The notes under the pieces were generated by a model, which made no database searches, was not told the DNA's origin, and saw only the letters and a program-made list of their open reading frames with translations. The translations under genes and the position numbers were made by a program. Positions 1-9,605 of a DNA stretch of 35,763 bases are shown here, piece by piece; within the stretch, counting starts at the first letter, position 1, and each line of letters begins with the position of its first letter. Source of the DNA: Streptomyces thermovulgaris (lineage in GTDB: Bacteria > Actinomycetota > Actinomycetes > Streptomycetales > Streptomycetaceae); NCBI RefSeq assembly GCF_002155915.1, contig NZ_MUME01000008.1, positions 545 through 36,307 of the forward strand, written 5' to 3'.

Positions 1-1283
1 TCGCCGCCGGGGTGCTGGGCTGGGTCAACGCCGAGGGCAAGGGCGGCGGCGGTCTGGAGCAGCAGCTGAACGAGCAGCTGGCCGGCAAGCCCGGCAAGAT
101 CCGCTACGCCCAGTCCGGCGGCCGCGAGGTGCCCACCGCCGGCTCCACCGAGACGCCCGCGGTGCCCGGCTCCGACGTGGAGCTCACCATCGACCGCGAC
201 ATCCAGTGGGCCGCCCAGCACGCCATCACCGAGCAGGTCAGGAAGTCCGGGGCGGACCGCGGCTACGTCATCGTGCAGGACACCCGCACCGGCGAGATCC
301 TCGCCATGGCCAACTCCCCCGGCTTCGACCCCAACGACCTGTCCCGCGCCGACCCGTCCGCCCTCGGCAACGCCGCCGTCCAGGACGCCTTCGAGCCCGG
401 CTCCACCGCCAAGGTCATCTCCATGGCCGCCGTGCTGGAGGAGAAGGCGGCCACACCGCTCACCCATGTCGTCGTGCCCAACCGGCTGCACCGCGGCGAC
501 CGGCTCTTCCAGGACGACGTCGACCACGAGACCTGGTATCTCACGCTCAACGGCGTGCTCGCCAAGTCCAGCAACATCGGCACCATCCTGGCCACCGGCC
601 AGCTCGGCAGGACCCAGCAGGAGGCCAACAAGGTCCTCTACTCCTATCTGCGCAAATTCGGCATCGGCGAGCCGACCGGACTCGGCTTCCCCGGCGAGAC
701 CAGGGGCATCCTCGCCCCGCCCGACAAGTGGTCCACCTCGCAGCAGTACACGATTCCTTTCGGCCAGGGCGTCTCCATCAACGCCCTGCAGGCCGCGTCC
801 GTCTACTCGACCATCGCCAACGGCGGGGTCCGCATCCAGCCGACCCTGGTGCGCGGCACCCGGGACGCCGACGGCCGCTTCACCCCGGCCCCCGAGCCGG
901 AGAAGAAGCGGGTCGTGAGCGAGAAGACGGCCAGGGAACTCGCGCAGATGCTGGAGTCCGTGGTGGACGACGAGCAGGGCACCGGCGTCAAGGCGCGCAT
1001 CCCCGGCTACCGCGTCGCGGGCAAGACGGGCACCGCCAACCGTGTGGATCCGGCCACCGGCAGATACCGTGGCTACACCTCCTCCTTCGCCGGGTTCGCC
1101 CCCGCCGACAACCCCCGTGTCACCGTCTACTGCGCGATCCAGAACGCCACCCGCGGCAGCTACTTCGGCGGCCAGATCTGCGGCCCGATCTACAAGCAGG
1201 TCATGGCATTCGCACTGAAGACGCTCCAGGTGCCGCCGACCGGGACCAAGCCCGCGAACCTGCCCGTCGAATTCAAGCCGTGA
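1..1283 (+). CDS. ftsI: FtsI (PBP3-type) septal peptidoglycan transpeptidase, 5' truncated by the window edge
   Basis: This is the C-terminal part, about 427 residues, of a class B penicillin-binding protein. The reading frame is open to the window edge, so the cytoplasmic tail, membrane anchor and most of the dimerisation domain lie outside. The transpeptidase domain shows its three active-site motifs in order. STAK, with the acylated serine, lies near base 402 (EPGSTAKVIS). SSN lies near 567 (LAKSSNIGT). KTGT lies near 1022 (VAGKTGTAN). FtsI cross-links septal peptidoglycan outside the membrane and works with FtsW, encoded downstream in this cluster. Position directly before murE is the standard dcw arrangement. 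The in-frame codon at base 12 is not a genuine start. Confidence in identity is high. Confidence 0.96.
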   Translation, partial: AAGVLGWVNAEGKGGGGLEQQLNEQLAGKPGKIRYAQSGGREVPTAGSTETPAVPGSDVELTIDRDIQWAAQHAITEQVRKSGADRGYVIVQDTRTGEILAMANSPGFDPNDLSRADPSALGNAAVQDAFEPGSTAKVISMAAVLEEKAATPLTHVVVPNRLHRGDRLFQDDVDHETWYLTLNGVLAKSSNIGTILATGQLGRTQQEANKVLYSYLRKFGIGEPTGLGFPGETRGILAPPDKWSTSQQYTIPFGQGVSINALQAASVYSTIANGGVRIQPTLVRGTRDADGRFTPAPEPEKKRVVSEKTARELAQMLESVVDDEQGTGVKARIPGYRVAGKTGTANRVDPATGRYRGYTSSFAGFAPADNPRVTVYCAIQNATRGSYFGGQICGPIYKQVMAFALKTLQVPPTGTKPANLPVEFKP

Positions 1284-1353
1284 CCGGCGCCCGGCGCCCC
1301 TCACGCCCCCTCCCCGCCCGGCATCACCCCAACGGAAGACCCAGGAACCAGCC

Positions 1354-3009
1354 GTGACAACGATCACCTCCGGCCCCGGCGACAGCCTCCCGCCCCGGCC
1401 CTCACTTCGCTCCGAGGCAGGTACGCCGGGTACGCTCACGGCCGTGCCACACGCTGATCAGTCCCAGACCACCGACAAAGGCGCTTCCGTGACGCATCCG
1501 GGACCGCCGAGACCGGCCCGGGTCCCCGCCACGCCTCTCGCGGAGCTCGCCGGTCAGCTGGGGGTCGCCGCCCCGGACGGCGCGGTCGAGGTCACGGGCA
1601 TCACCCATGACTCGCGCGCCGTACGCCCCAAAGACCTGTACGCCGCCCTGCCCGGCGCCCGCGCGCACGGCGCCGACTTCGTCGCCCAGGCGGCGGGTCT
1701 GGGCGCGGCCGCCGTGCTCACCGACCCCTCCGGCGCCGAACGCGCCGCCGCGACCGGACTGCCGGTCCTGGTCGTGGACGACCCGCGCGGGCGGATGGGC
1801 GAGCTGGCGGCCACGATCTACGGCCGGCCGGGCCGCGACCTGCTCCAGATCGGCATCACCGGCACCTCCGGCAAGACCACCACCTCCTACCTCGTCGAGG
1901 GCGGTCTGAGGACCGCGAAGTCCACCGGACTGATCGGTACGGTCGAGACGCGCATCGGCGAGGAGCGCATCAAGTCCGAGCGCACCACCCCCGAGGCCAC
2001 CGATCTGCAGGCCCTGTTCGCGGTCATGCGCGAGCGCGGTGTCGAGGCGGTGGCCATGGAGGTCTCCAGCCACGCCCTGGTGCTCGGCCGGGTCGACGGC
2101 TGCGTCTTCGACGTCGCCGTCTTCACCAACCTCAGCCCGGAGCACATGGAGTTCCACTCCGGCATGGAGGACTACTTCCGGGCCAAGGCCCAGCTGTTCA
2201 CCCCCGGGCGCAGCAGGCTCGGCGTGATCAACCTCGACGACGAGTACGGGCGCCGGCTCGCCGGGGAGGCCACCGTCCCGGTCGTCACCTTCTCGGCCGA
2301 GGGCCACCCGGACGCCGACTGGCGCGCCGAGGACGTCCGGACCGGCCCGGTCGACTCCACGTTCACGGTGGTCGGCCCCGAGGGCCAAAGGATCAGCGCC
2401 CGCTCGCCGCTGCCGGGCCCGTTCAACGTGGCCAACACCCTCGCCGCCGTCGTGGCGCTGGCCGCCGCGGGCCTGGACCCGCAGACCGCCGCCGACGGCG
2501 TCGCCGCCGTGCCGGGCGTGCCGGGCCGCCTGGAGCGCGTGGACGCCGGACAGCCGTATCTGGCGGTCGTCGACTACGCGCACAAGACGGACGCCGTCGA
2601 GTCGGTCCTCAAGGCCCTGCGCAAGGTCACCAAGGGCCGGGTGCATCTCGTGCTCGGCTGCGGCGGGGACCGCGACCGGAGCAAGCGCGCGCCGATGGGC
2701 GCCGCCGCGGCCCGGTTCGCCGACACCGCCGTGCTGACCTCCGACAACCCCCGCTCCGAGGACCCGCTCGCCATTCTCGCCACCATGCTCGAGGGCGCCG
2801 CCTCGGTGCCCGCGCACGAACGCGGCGAGGTGCTCCTGTTCGAGGACCGGGCCGCCGCCATCGCCGCCGCCGTCGCCCGGGCCCGGCCCGGCGACACCGT
2901 GCTGGTCGCCGGCAAGGGCCACGAGCAGGGCCAGGACATCGCCGGAGTGGTCCGTCCCTTCGACGACCGCCAGGTGCTTCGCGAAGCCATCCAGAACACC
3001 CAGGGATGA
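1354..3009 (+). CDS. murE: MurE, UDP-MurNAc-L-Ala-D-Glu:diaminopimelate ligase
   Basis: This cytoplasmic Mur ligase adds diaminopimelate (LL-DAP in Streptomyces) to UDP-MurNAc-L-Ala-D-Glu, using ATP. From the GTG at 1354 it has 551 residues. The P-loop GITGTSGKTTT is at about 167-177, the conserved lysine of YFRAKAQLF at about 278, and DNPR at 464-467. DNPR is typical of diaminopimelate-adding enzymes rather than lysine-adding ones. Homology to the family appears to begin near residue 60 (TPLAELAGQLG), so the N-terminus is uncertain. GTG 1354 has AGGAA upstream. GTG 1444 lies 7 bases after TACGCT and could be a leaderless start (521 residues). GTG 1489 gives 506 residues. The stop overlaps the first of three mini-ORFs that lead to murF. 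Confidence 0.93.
   Translation: MTTITSGPGDSLPPRPSLRSEAGTPGTLTAVPHADQSQTTDKGASVTHPGPPRPARVPATPLAELAGQLGVAAPDGAVEVTGITHDSRAVRPKDLYAALPGARAHGADFVAQAAGLGAAAVLTDPSGAERAAATGLPVLVVDDPRGRMGELAATIYGRPGRDLLQIGITGTSGKTTTSYLVEGGLRTAKSTGLIGTVETRIGEERIKSERTTPEATDLQALFAVMRERGVEAVAMEVSSHALVLGRVDGCVFDVAVFTNLSPEHMEFHSGMEDYFRAKAQLFTPGRSRLGVINLDDEYGRRLAGEATVPVVTFSAEGHPDADWRAEDVRTGPVDSTFTVVGPEGQRISARSPLPGPFNVANTLAAVVALAAAGLDPQTAADGVAAVPGVPGRLERVDAGQPYLAVVDYAHKTDAVESVLKALRKVTKGRVHLVLGCGGDRDRSKRAPMGAAAARFADTAVLTSDNPRSEDPLAILATMLEGAASVPAHERGEVLLFEDRAAAIAAAVARARPGDTVLVAGKGHEQGQDIAGVVRPFDDRQVLREAIQNTQG
1431..1436 (+). promoter_or_regulatory. possible -10 element for a leaderless internal murE start
   Basis: TACGCT fits the TANNNT pattern of actinobacterial -10 hexamers. 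It ends 7 bases before the in-frame GTG at 1444, the geometry expected when transcription starts at the initiation codon. The same hexamer and spacing occur before the SDR gene at 23120. No convincing -35 element is visible. If real, it would let murE be expressed independently of ftsI, with 30 fewer N-terminal residues. Confidence 0.3.
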
Positions 3010-3087
3010 ACCTCCGTCACCACCCGGGGACGAGAATCCTGAAGGCCCAGGGATGAAAATCCAGAAGACCAGGGGATGAACTTGTGA
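3006..3087 (+). other. relay of three overlapping mini-ORFs joining murE to murF
   Basis: The murE stop (TGA 3007-3009) overlaps an ATG at 3006 that opens a 16-codon ORF, MNLRHHPGTRILKAQG, ending at TGA 3054-3056. That stop overlaps an ATG at 3053 opening an 8-codon ORF, MKIQKTRG, ending at TGA 3077-3079. That stop overlaps an ATG at 3076 opening MNL, ending at TGA 3085-3087. The last TGA overlaps the GTG start of murF at 3084. The first three junctions are ATGA and the last is GTGA. Each ATG sits in a repeated CCAGGGATGAA or CCAGGGGATGAA context (near 3000, 3047 and 3069). What is seen is the perfect chain of overlaps. That ribosomes use it for termination-reinitiation between murE and murF is inference. 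Alternatively, a duplicated ribosome-binding segment simply left degenerate copies. AGGGG at 3071-3075 is well placed to serve murF directly. Confidence 0.6.
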
Positions 3088-4499
3088 TCGCCCTCTCCCT
3101 CGCCGAGATCGCAGAAGTCGTCGGCGGGCAGATGCACGACATACCGGATCCGTCCGTGAGCGTCACCGGACCCGTCGTCCGGGACTCCCGCGAGGCGGCG
3201 CCCGGCAGCCTCTTCGTCGCCTTCGTCGGCGAACGCGTGGACGGCCACGACTTCGCCGCCGCCGCCGCCGAGGCGGGCGCGGCCGCCGTACTGGCGTCCC
3301 GGCCCGTCGGCGTGCCCGCGATCGTGGTCGAGGACGTGCAGACCGCCCTCGGCGCCCTCGCCCGCCATGTCGTGCGCCGGCTCGGTGCGACCCTTGTGGC
3401 ACTGACCGGCTCCGCGGGCAAGACCAGCACCAAGGACCTCATCGCCCAGGTGCTCCGGCGCAAGGCGCCGACCGTGTTCACACCGGGCTCGCTCAACAAC
3501 GAGATCGGGCTGCCGCTGACCGCGCTGAGCGCCACCGAGGAGACCAGGTTCCTCGTGCTGGAGATGGGCGCCCGCGGCATCGGCCACATCCGCTACCTCA
3601 CCGGACTGACCCCGCCGAAGGTGGGCGTCGTGCTCAACGTCGGCAGCGCCCACATCGGCGAGTTCGGCGGCCGCGAGCAGATCGCCCGGGCGAAGGGCGA
3701 GCTGGTGGAGAGCCTGCCTTCCGCCGAGGAGGGCGGTGCCGCGGTCCTCAACGCCGACGACCCCCTGGTGCGGGCCATGGCCTCCCGTACGAAGGCGAAG
3801 GTGATCCTTTTCGGAGAGTCCGGCGAAGCGGACGTACGCGCCGAGAACGTGAGACTCACGGACAGCGGGCAGCCCGTCTTCCGGCTTCATACACCCTCCG
3901 GTGCATGTGATGTGACCATGCGCCTGTACGGTGAGCATCACGTGTCGAACGCGCTCGCCGCGGCCGCCGTCGCCCACGAGCTGGGCATGTCCGCGGAAGA
4001 GATCGCCACCGCGCTCTCCGAGGCGGGCTCTCTCTCCCGCTGGCGGATGGAGGTCACCGAGCGCCCGGACGGCGTGACCGTCGTCAACGACGCCTACAAC
4101 GCCAACCCGGAGTCCATGCGGGCCGCCCTGCGCGCGCTCGCGGCGATGGGCCGGGGACGGCGGACCTGGGCGGTGCTCGGCAAGATGGCCGAGCTCGGGG
4201 ACGAGGCGCTCGCCGAGCACGACGCGGTCGGGCGGCTCGCCGTCCGGCTCAACGTCAGCAAGCTCGTCGCAGTTGGGGGCAGGGAAGCGTCCTGGCTGCA
4301 ACTGGGCGCATATAACGAGGGTTCGTGGGGTGAGGAGTCGGTGCACGTGTCCGACGCACAGGCGGCGATCGACCTGTTGCGCAGCGAGGTACGGCCGGGG
4401 GACGTCGTGCTCGTGAAGGCGTCCCGTTCGGTCGGTCTGGAGAGCGTCGCCCAGGCGCTGCTCGAGGCCGGTGCCGAGGGTGAGGTTGCCGCCCGATGA
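3084..4499 (+). CDS. murF: MurF, UDP-MurNAc-tripeptide:D-Ala-D-Ala ligase
   Basis: MurF adds D-Ala-D-Ala to the UDP-MurNAc-tripeptide and completes the cytoplasmic pentapeptide precursor. The protein has 471 residues, a normal length. The Mur ligase P-loop [12 protein letters not shown] is at 107-118, and [11 protein letters not shown], a hallmark of the C-terminal half of MurF, is near residue 335. The GTG at 3084 is chosen because AGGGG lies 8 bases upstream and because the preceding mini-ORF stop overlaps it (GTGA). Its own stop lies in ATGATGA with the mraY start, so murF and mraY are almost certainly co-translated. Bases around 3890-3920 and 4260-4330 are somewhat less GC-rich than the rest of the gene. 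Confidence 0.96.
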   Translation: MIALSLAEIAEVVGGQMHDIPDPSVSVTGPVVRDSREAAPGSLFVAFVGERVDGHDFAAAAAEAGAAAVLASRPVGVPAIVVEDVQTALGALARHVVRRLGATLVALTGSAGKTSTKDLIAQVLRRKAPTVFTPGSLNNEIGLPLTALSATEETRFLVLEMGARGIGHIRYLTGLTPPKVGVVLNVGSAHIGEFGGREQIARAKGELVESLPSAEEGGAAVLNADDPLVRAMASRTKAKVILFGESGEADVRAENVRLTDSGQPVFRLHTPSGACDVTMRLYGEHHVSNALAAAAVAHELGMSAEEIATALSEAGSLSRWRMEVTERPDGVTVVNDAYNANPESMRAALRALAAMGRGRRTWAVLGKMAELGDEALAEHDAVGRLAVRLNVSKLVAVGGREASWLQLGAYNEGSWGEESVHVSDAQAAIDLLRSEVRPGDVVLVKASRSVGLESVAQALLEAGAEGEVAAR

Positions 4500-5569
4500 T
4501 GAAGCAGATCCTGTTCGCGGGTGTCATTGGCCTCTTCCTGACCCTGATCGGCACCCCGCTGCTGATCAAGCTCCTGGCACGCAAGGGCTACGGTCAGTAC
4601 ATTCGCGACGACGGCCCGCGCGAGCACGCCAGCAAGCGCGGTACACCGACCATGGGCGGCATCGCCTTCATCCTGGCGACGGTCGCCGCGTACTTCCTGT
4701 CGAAGGTGATCACGGGCAAGCCCCCGACCTACACGGGTCTGCTGGTGCTGGGCCTGATGGTCGGCATGGGCCTGGTCGGCTTCCTCGACGACTTCATCAA
4801 GATCGTCAAGCGTCGTTCGCTGGGCCTGCGGGCCAAGGCGAAGATGGCCGGCCAGCTGATCTTCGGTGTCGTCTTCGCGGTGCTCGCGCTGCAGTTCCCG
4901 GACAACCGCGGCAACACCCCCGCCTCCACCAAGCTGTCGTTCATCACCGACTTCGGCTGGTCGATCGGCCCGGTGCTGTTCGTGGTCTGGGCGCTGTTCA
5001 TGATCCTGGCGATGTCGAACGGCGTGAACCTCACCGACGGTCTGGACGGCCTGGCCACCGGTGCCTCGGTGCTCGTCTTCGGCGCCTACACCTTCATCGG
5101 CGTCTGGCAGTACCAGGAGTCCTGCGCCAACGCGCAGACGCTGACCAACCCGGGCGCCTGCTACGAGGTGCGCGACCCGCTCGACCTCGCGGTCGTCTCC
5201 TCCGCGCTGATGGGGGCCTGCCTCGGCTTCCTGTGGTGGAACACCTCGCCCGCCAAGATCTTCATGGGCGACACCGGCTCGCTCGCGCTCGGCGGTGTGC
5301 TCGCGGGCCTGGCGATCTGCTCGCGCACCGAGCTGCTGCTCGCGCTGCTGGGCGGCCTGTTCGTCCTCATCACCATGTCGGTGATCATCCAGGTCGGTTC
5401 CTTCCGGCTCACCGGCAAGCGCGTCTTCCGGATGGCACCGCTCCAGCACCACTTCGAACTCAAGGGCTGGTCCGAAGTGCTCGTGGTGGTCCGTTTCTGG
5501 ATCATTCAGGGCGTCTGTGTCATTGTCGGACTCGGTATCTTCTACGCGGGATGGGCAGCTGACAAGTGA
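4496..5569 (+). CDS. mraY: MraY, phospho-MurNAc-pentapeptide transferase (lipid I synthase)
   Basis: MraY is an integral membrane enzyme that transfers phospho-MurNAc-pentapeptide from UDP to undecaprenyl phosphate, making lipid I. The 357-residue product has about ten hydrophobic segments. Its signatures are GFLDDFIK (95-102), [12 protein letters not shown] (178-189), [12 protein letters not shown] (256-267) and QHHFELKGW (317-325). The acidic residues of the first three motifs form the Mg2+ site in this family. Two adjacent ATGs (4496, 4499) overlap the murF stop; 4496 is used here. The stop overlaps the GTG of murD (GTGA at 5566-5569). Confidence 0.96.
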   Translation: MMKQILFAGVIGLFLTLIGTPLLIKLLARKGYGQYIRDDGPREHASKRGTPTMGGIAFILATVAAYFLSKVITGKPPTYTGLLVLGLMVGMGLVGFLDDFIKIVKRRSLGLRAKAKMAGQLIFGVVFAVLALQFPDNRGNTPASTKLSFITDFGWSIGPVLFVVWALFMILAMSNGVNLTDGLDGLATGASVLVFGAYTFIGVWQYQESCANAQTLTNPGACYEVRDPLDLAVVSSALMGACLGFLWWNTSPAKIFMGDTGSLALGGVLAGLAICSRTELLLALLGGLFVLITMSVIIQVGSFRLTGKRVFRMAPLQHHFELKGWSEVLVVVRFWIIQGVCVIVGLGIFYAGWAADK

Positions 5570-6993
5570 CCGACTGGCAGGGGAAGCACGTCACCGTCGC
5601 CGGACTCGGGGTCTCCGGGGTCCCGGCGGCCAAGGTCCTCAGCGGCCTCGGCGCGAAGGTCACCGTCGTCGACGACGGCGACGACGAGCGGGCCCGGACG
5701 CAGGCCGAGGAGCTGGAGGCGCTGGGTGTCGCCGTGCGCCTGGGCGACGGTGACACCCTGCCCGACGGCACCGAGCTGATCGTCACCGCGCCCGGCTGGA
5801 GGCCGGACAAGCCGCTGTTCCTCGCCGCCGGGCGGGCCGGCGTCCCCGTCTGGGGCGACGTCGAACTCGCCTGGCGGCTGCGCGGCCGGGGCGGCCGCCA
5901 GGCCGCCCCCTGGCTCGCCGTCACCGGCACCAACGGCAAGACCACGACCGTGCGGATGCTCGCCTCCATCCTGGAGGCGGCCGGTCTGCGCACGGCCGCG
6001 GTCGGCAACATCGGCGTCTCCCTGCTGGACGCCGTCCTCGGCGGGGAGCAGTACGACGTCCTCGCCGTCGAACTCTCCAGCTACCAGCTGCACTGGGCGC
6101 CCTCCGTGCGCGCCCACTCCGCCGCCGTCCTCAACCTCGCCCCGGACCACCTCGACTGGCACGGCTCCATGGAGGCCTACGCCGCCGACAAGGGGCGCAT
6201 CTACGAGGGCAACCGCGTCGCCTGCGTCTACAACGCCGCCGACAAGGCCACCGAGGACCTGGTGCGCGAGGCGGACGTCGTGGAGGGCTGCCGGGCCATC
6301 GGCTTCACCCTGGGCACCCCCGCCCCCTCCCAACTCGGCGTCGTGGACGACATCCTGGTCGACCGCGCCTTCGTCGAGAACCGGCACAGGAACGCCCAGG
6401 AGCTGGCGGAGATCTCCGACATCGGCGCGGCGGGCGCCCGTTCCGTCGCCCCGCACAACATCGCCAACGCCCTTGCCGCGGCGGCCCTCGCCCGCGCCTA
6501 CGGCGTGCCGGCGGCGGCGGTCCGGGACGGTCTGCGGGTCTTCACCCCCGACGCCCACCGCATCGCGCACGTGGCCGATGTGGACGGCGTGGCCTACGTC
6601 GACGACTCCAAGGCCACCAACACCCATGCCGCCCAGGCCTCGTTGGCGTCGTACGAGTCGATCGTGTGGATCGCGGGCGGTCTGGCCAAGGGCGCGACCT
6701 TCGACGAACTGGTCGCACAGGCGGCGAAACGGCTGCGCGGTGCCGTCCTCATCGGCGCCGACCGCGCCCTGATCCGCGACGCCCTCGCGCGACACGCCCC
6801 CGAAGTACCCGTCGTCGACCTCGACCGGACCGACACTGGGGCGATGCTCCAGGCCGTCCAGGAGGCGCGGCGGCTGGCACGGCCCGGTGACACGGTCCTG
6901 CTGGCCCCGGCCTGCGCCTCCATGGACATGTTCGCCAACTACATCAAGCGCGGCGAGGCGTTCGCCCGGGCTGTGTCCGAACTCGGTGCCTGA
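5566..6993 (+). CDS. murD: MurD, UDP-MurNAc-L-Ala:D-glutamate ligase
   Basis: MurD adds D-glutamate to UDP-MurNAc-L-Ala, the step before MurE. The 475-residue protein starts with a Rossmann-like region, [15 protein letters not shown], followed by the ATP-binding [10 protein letters not shown] at 119-128. SSYQLHW and [13 protein letters not shown] are typical of the MurD central domain. [10 protein letters not shown] and [12 protein letters not shown] lie in the C-terminal domain. The GTG at 5566 overlaps the mraY stop, showing translational coupling. A 96-base gap with no obvious terminator separates it from ftsW. Confidence 0.96.
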   Translation: MTDWQGKHVTVAGLGVSGVPAAKVLSGLGAKVTVVDDGDDERARTQAEELEALGVAVRLGDGDTLPDGTELIVTAPGWRPDKPLFLAAGRAGVPVWGDVELAWRLRGRGGRQAAPWLAVTGTNGKTTTVRMLASILEAAGLRTAAVGNIGVSLLDAVLGGEQYDVLAVELSSYQLHWAPSVRAHSAAVLNLAPDHLDWHGSMEAYAADKGRIYEGNRVACVYNAADKATEDLVREADVVEGCRAIGFTLGTPAPSQLGVVDDILVDRAFVENRHRNAQELAEISDIGAAGARSVAPHNIANALAAAALARAYGVPAAAVRDGLRVFTPDAHRIAHVADVDGVAYVDDSKATNTHAAQASLASYESIVWIAGGLAKGATFDELVAQAAKRLRGAVLIGADRALIRDALARHAPEVPVVDLDRTDTGAMLQAVQEARRLARPGDTVLLAPACASMDMFANYIKRGEAFARAVSELGA

Positions 6994-7089
6994 CCCCGGC
7001 CGCCTGCGCCGCCGGGCGACCTCGGGAGGGAGGCGTGGGACTCGTGAGCCGAGCCGGATTTGCGTGGCCGACGTACAGCGGAGGCCCGG

Positions 7090-8433
7090 ATGCCCGGTAG
7101 CCCCCGAAGCCGCACGGGACGCCCGCCCGTGCAGCGGGCCGTCGCACGTCCCCCGGCCGCCGGACCGGGGGACGGGAACCCCCTGCGCAATCCGGTCGTC
7201 CGCATGCGCAGGGCCTGGGACCGCCCGCTCACGGCCTACTACCTGCTCCTCGGCGCCAGTCTGCTGATCACCGTGCTGGGGCTGGTGATGGTCTACTCGG
7301 CCTCCCAGATCACCGCGCTGCAGATGTCGCTGCCCGGCTCGTACTTCTTCCGCAAGCAGCTGCTCGCCGCCGCGATCGGCGCCGGGCTGCTGCTGGCCGC
7401 CGCCCGGATGCCGGTCAAGCTGCACCGGGCGCTGGCCTACCCGATCCTGGCCGGCGCGGTGTTCCTGATGGCGCTGGTGCAGGTGCCGGGGATAGGGGTG
7501 GCGGTCAACGGCAACCAGAACTGGATCGCGCTGGGCGGCTCCTTCCAGATCCAGCCCAGCGAGATCGGCAAGCTGGCCCTGGTGCTGTGGGGCGCCGACC
7601 TGATCGCGCGCAAGCAGGACAAGCGGCTGCTGACCCAGTGGAAACACATGCTGGTGCCGCTCGTCCCGGTCGCCTTCCTGCTGCTCGGCCTGATCATGAT
7701 GGGCGGCGACATGGGGACGGCGATCATCCTCACCGCGATCCTGTTCGGCCTGCTGTGGCTGGCGGGCGCGCCCACCCGGCTGTTCATGGGCGTCCTGGCG
7801 TTCGCCGCCGTGATCGGCGCCCTTCTGATCCGGTCCAGCCCCAACCGGCTCGACCGGTTCGCCTGCGTCGGCTCCACCGACGCGGAGAAGTGCTGGCAGG
7901 CGGTGCACGGCATCTACGCCCTCGCCTCCGGCGGGCTGTTCGGCTCCGGGCTCGGCGCCAGTGTGGAGAAGTGGGGCCAACTCCCCGAAGCCCACACGGA
8001 CTTCATTTTCGCCGTCACCGGTGAGGAACTGGGCCTGGCAGGCACGCTGTCGGTGCTCGTCCTGTTCGCGGCTCTAGGCTATGCGGGCATCCGCGTGGCC
8101 GGACGCACGGAGGACCTCTTCGTGAGATACGCCGCGGGAGGCGTGACCACCTGGATCACCGCTCAGGCGGTGATCAACATCGGTGCGGTGCTCGGTCTGC
8201 TGCCGATCGCCGGCGTCCCGCTCCCGCTGTTCTCCTACGGGGGGTCCGCCCTGCTGCCGACCATGTTCGCCGTCGGGCTGCTGATCGCCTTCGCGCGTGA
8301 CGAGCCCGCTGCGCGGGCGGCGCTTGCCATGCGGCAACCACGCTTTGGTAGAAAGCGGACGGGAGGCCTGACGTCCGGGCGGGGATCCGACCGCGCATCC
8401 GGCCGCGGGCCTCGGAGATGGAACACGATGTGA
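7090..8433 (+). CDS. ftsW: FtsW, SEDS-family septal peptidoglycan polymerase
   Basis: FtsW is a polytopic SEDS glycosyltransferase that polymerises lipid II at the septum together with its partner FtsI. The 447-residue product has a basic, proline-rich cytoplasmic N-terminus of about 45 residues and then about ten membrane segments. The large extracytoplasmic loop carries GSGLGASVEKWGQLPEAHTD and the following FIFAVTGEELG, the conserved SEDS region. PLPLFSYGGSALL lies near the C-terminus. ATG 7090 is chosen because GGAGG at 7080-7084 lies 5 bases upstream. An in-frame TTG at 7060 has no such site. Confidence 0.94.
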   Translation: MPGSPRSRTGRPPVQRAVARPPAAGPGDGNPLRNPVVRMRRAWDRPLTAYYLLLGASLLITVLGLVMVYSASQITALQMSLPGSYFFRKQLLAAAIGAGLLLAAARMPVKLHRALAYPILAGAVFLMALVQVPGIGVAVNGNQNWIALGGSFQIQPSEIGKLALVLWGADLIARKQDKRLLTQWKHMLVPLVPVAFLLLGLIMMGGDMGTAIILTAILFGLLWLAGAPTRLFMGVLAFAAVIGALLIRSSPNRLDRFACVGSTDAEKCWQAVHGIYALASGGLFGSGLGASVEKWGQLPEAHTDFIFAVTGEELGLAGTLSVLVLFAALGYAGIRVAGRTEDLFVRYAAGGVTTWITAQAVINIGAVLGLLPIAGVPLPLFSYGGSALLPTMFAVGLLIAFARDEPAARAALAMRQPRFGRKRTGGLTSGRGSDRASGRGPRRWNTM

Positions 8434-8477
8434 CGGCGTGCCTAGCGGCGCGTTCGTCCGGAGAGCGGTGAATTTCG

Positions 8478-9575
8478 GTGCATGTCGTACTCGCCGGCGG
8501 AGGTACCGCGGGCCACATCGAGCCCGCGCTCGCCCTCGCGGACGCCCTGCGCAGGCAGGATCCGACCGTGGGGATCACGGCCCTGGGCACGGAGCGCGGC
8601 CTGGAGACCCGGCTCGTGCCCGAGCGGGGCTATGAGCTCGCACTGATCCCGGCGGTGCCGCTGCCACGCAAGCCCACCCCCGAGCTGATCACCGTTCCGG
8701 GCCGGCTGCGCGGCACCATCAAGGCGGCCGAGCAGGTCCTGGAGCGCACCAAGGCCGATGTGGTGGTCGGCTTCGGCGGTTACGTCGCCCTGCCGGGCTA
8801 TCTGGCGGCCAAGCGGCTCGGTATCCCCATCGTCGTCCACGAGGCCAACGCCCGCCCGGGCCTGGCCAACAAGATCGGTTCGCGCTACGCCACCCGGGTC
8901 GCCGTCTCCACCCCCGACAGCAAGCTGCGGAACGCCCGCTACATCGGCATCCCGCTGCGCCGTTCCATCGCCACCCTGGACCGGGCGGCCGTGCGGCCCG
9001 AGGCCCGGGCGGCCTTCGGGCTGGACCCCAACCTGCCCACGCTGCTGGTCTCCGGCGGCTCGCAGGGCGCCCGCCGGCTCAACGAGGTCGTCCAGCAGGT
9101 CGCGCCCAAGCTCCAGCAGGCGGGCATCCAGATCCTGCACGCGGTCGGGCCGAAGAACGAACTGCCCCAGGTGCAGCAGATGCCGGGAATGCCGCCGTAC
9201 ATCCCGGTAAGTTACCTTGATCGTATGGACCTCGCGTACGCCGCGGCCGACATGATGCTCTGCCGCGCCGGCGCGATGACCGTCGCCGAACTCTCCGCCG
9301 TCGGACTTCCGGCCGCCTATGTCCCGCTGCCCATCGGCAACGGCGAACAGCGGCTGAACGCCCAGCCGGTGGTCAAGGCCGGCGGCGGACTGCTGGTCGA
9401 CGACGCGGAGCTCACCCCGGAGTGGGTGCTGCAGAACGTCCTGCCCGTGCTCGCCGACCCGCACCGGCTCTACCAGATGTCCCGTGCCGCCAGCGAGTTC
9501 GGCCGCCGGGACGCCGACGAGCTGCTCGTCGCCATGGTGTACGAGGCGATCGCGGCACACCGTCAGGATCATTAG
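8478..9575 (+). CDS. murG: MurG, lipid I to lipid II N-acetylglucosaminyltransferase
   Basis: MurG is a peripheral membrane GT28 glycosyltransferase that adds GlcNAc to lipid I on the cytoplasmic face. The 365-residue product begins with the glycine-rich acceptor loop [11 protein letters not shown] at 6-16. The second family loop, [12 protein letters not shown], follows. The C-terminal domain has [15 protein letters not shown] and [11 protein letters not shown] for UDP-GlcNAc binding. The start is GTG 8478, with a GGAGAG upstream at somewhat long spacing. murC, which often follows murG in other bacteria, is absent; ftsQ comes next. Confidence 0.95.
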   Translation: MHVVLAGGGTAGHIEPALALADALRRQDPTVGITALGTERGLETRLVPERGYELALIPAVPLPRKPTPELITVPGRLRGTIKAAEQVLERTKADVVVGFGGYVALPGYLAAKRLGIPIVVHEANARPGLANKIGSRYATRVAVSTPDSKLRNARYIGIPLRRSIATLDRAAVRPEARAAFGLDPNLPTLLVSGGSQGARRLNEVVQQVAPKLQQAGIQILHAVGPKNELPQVQQMPGMPPYIPVSYLDRMDLAYAAADMMLCRAGAMTVAELSAVGLPAAYVPLPIGNGEQRLNAQPVVKAGGGLLVDDAELTPEWVLQNVLPVLADPHRLYQMSRAASEFGRRDADELLVAMVYEAIAAHRQDH

Positions 9576-9605
9576 GACGCCGTATGCACGGAAGGGCTTG
9601 AGAGC

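Noticed and set aside
1402..2922. 506-codon minus-strand frame across murE, and similar long frames across murD-ftsW, phoD and murG
   Set aside because: All are mirror frames of well-identified genes, arising from third-position GC bias.
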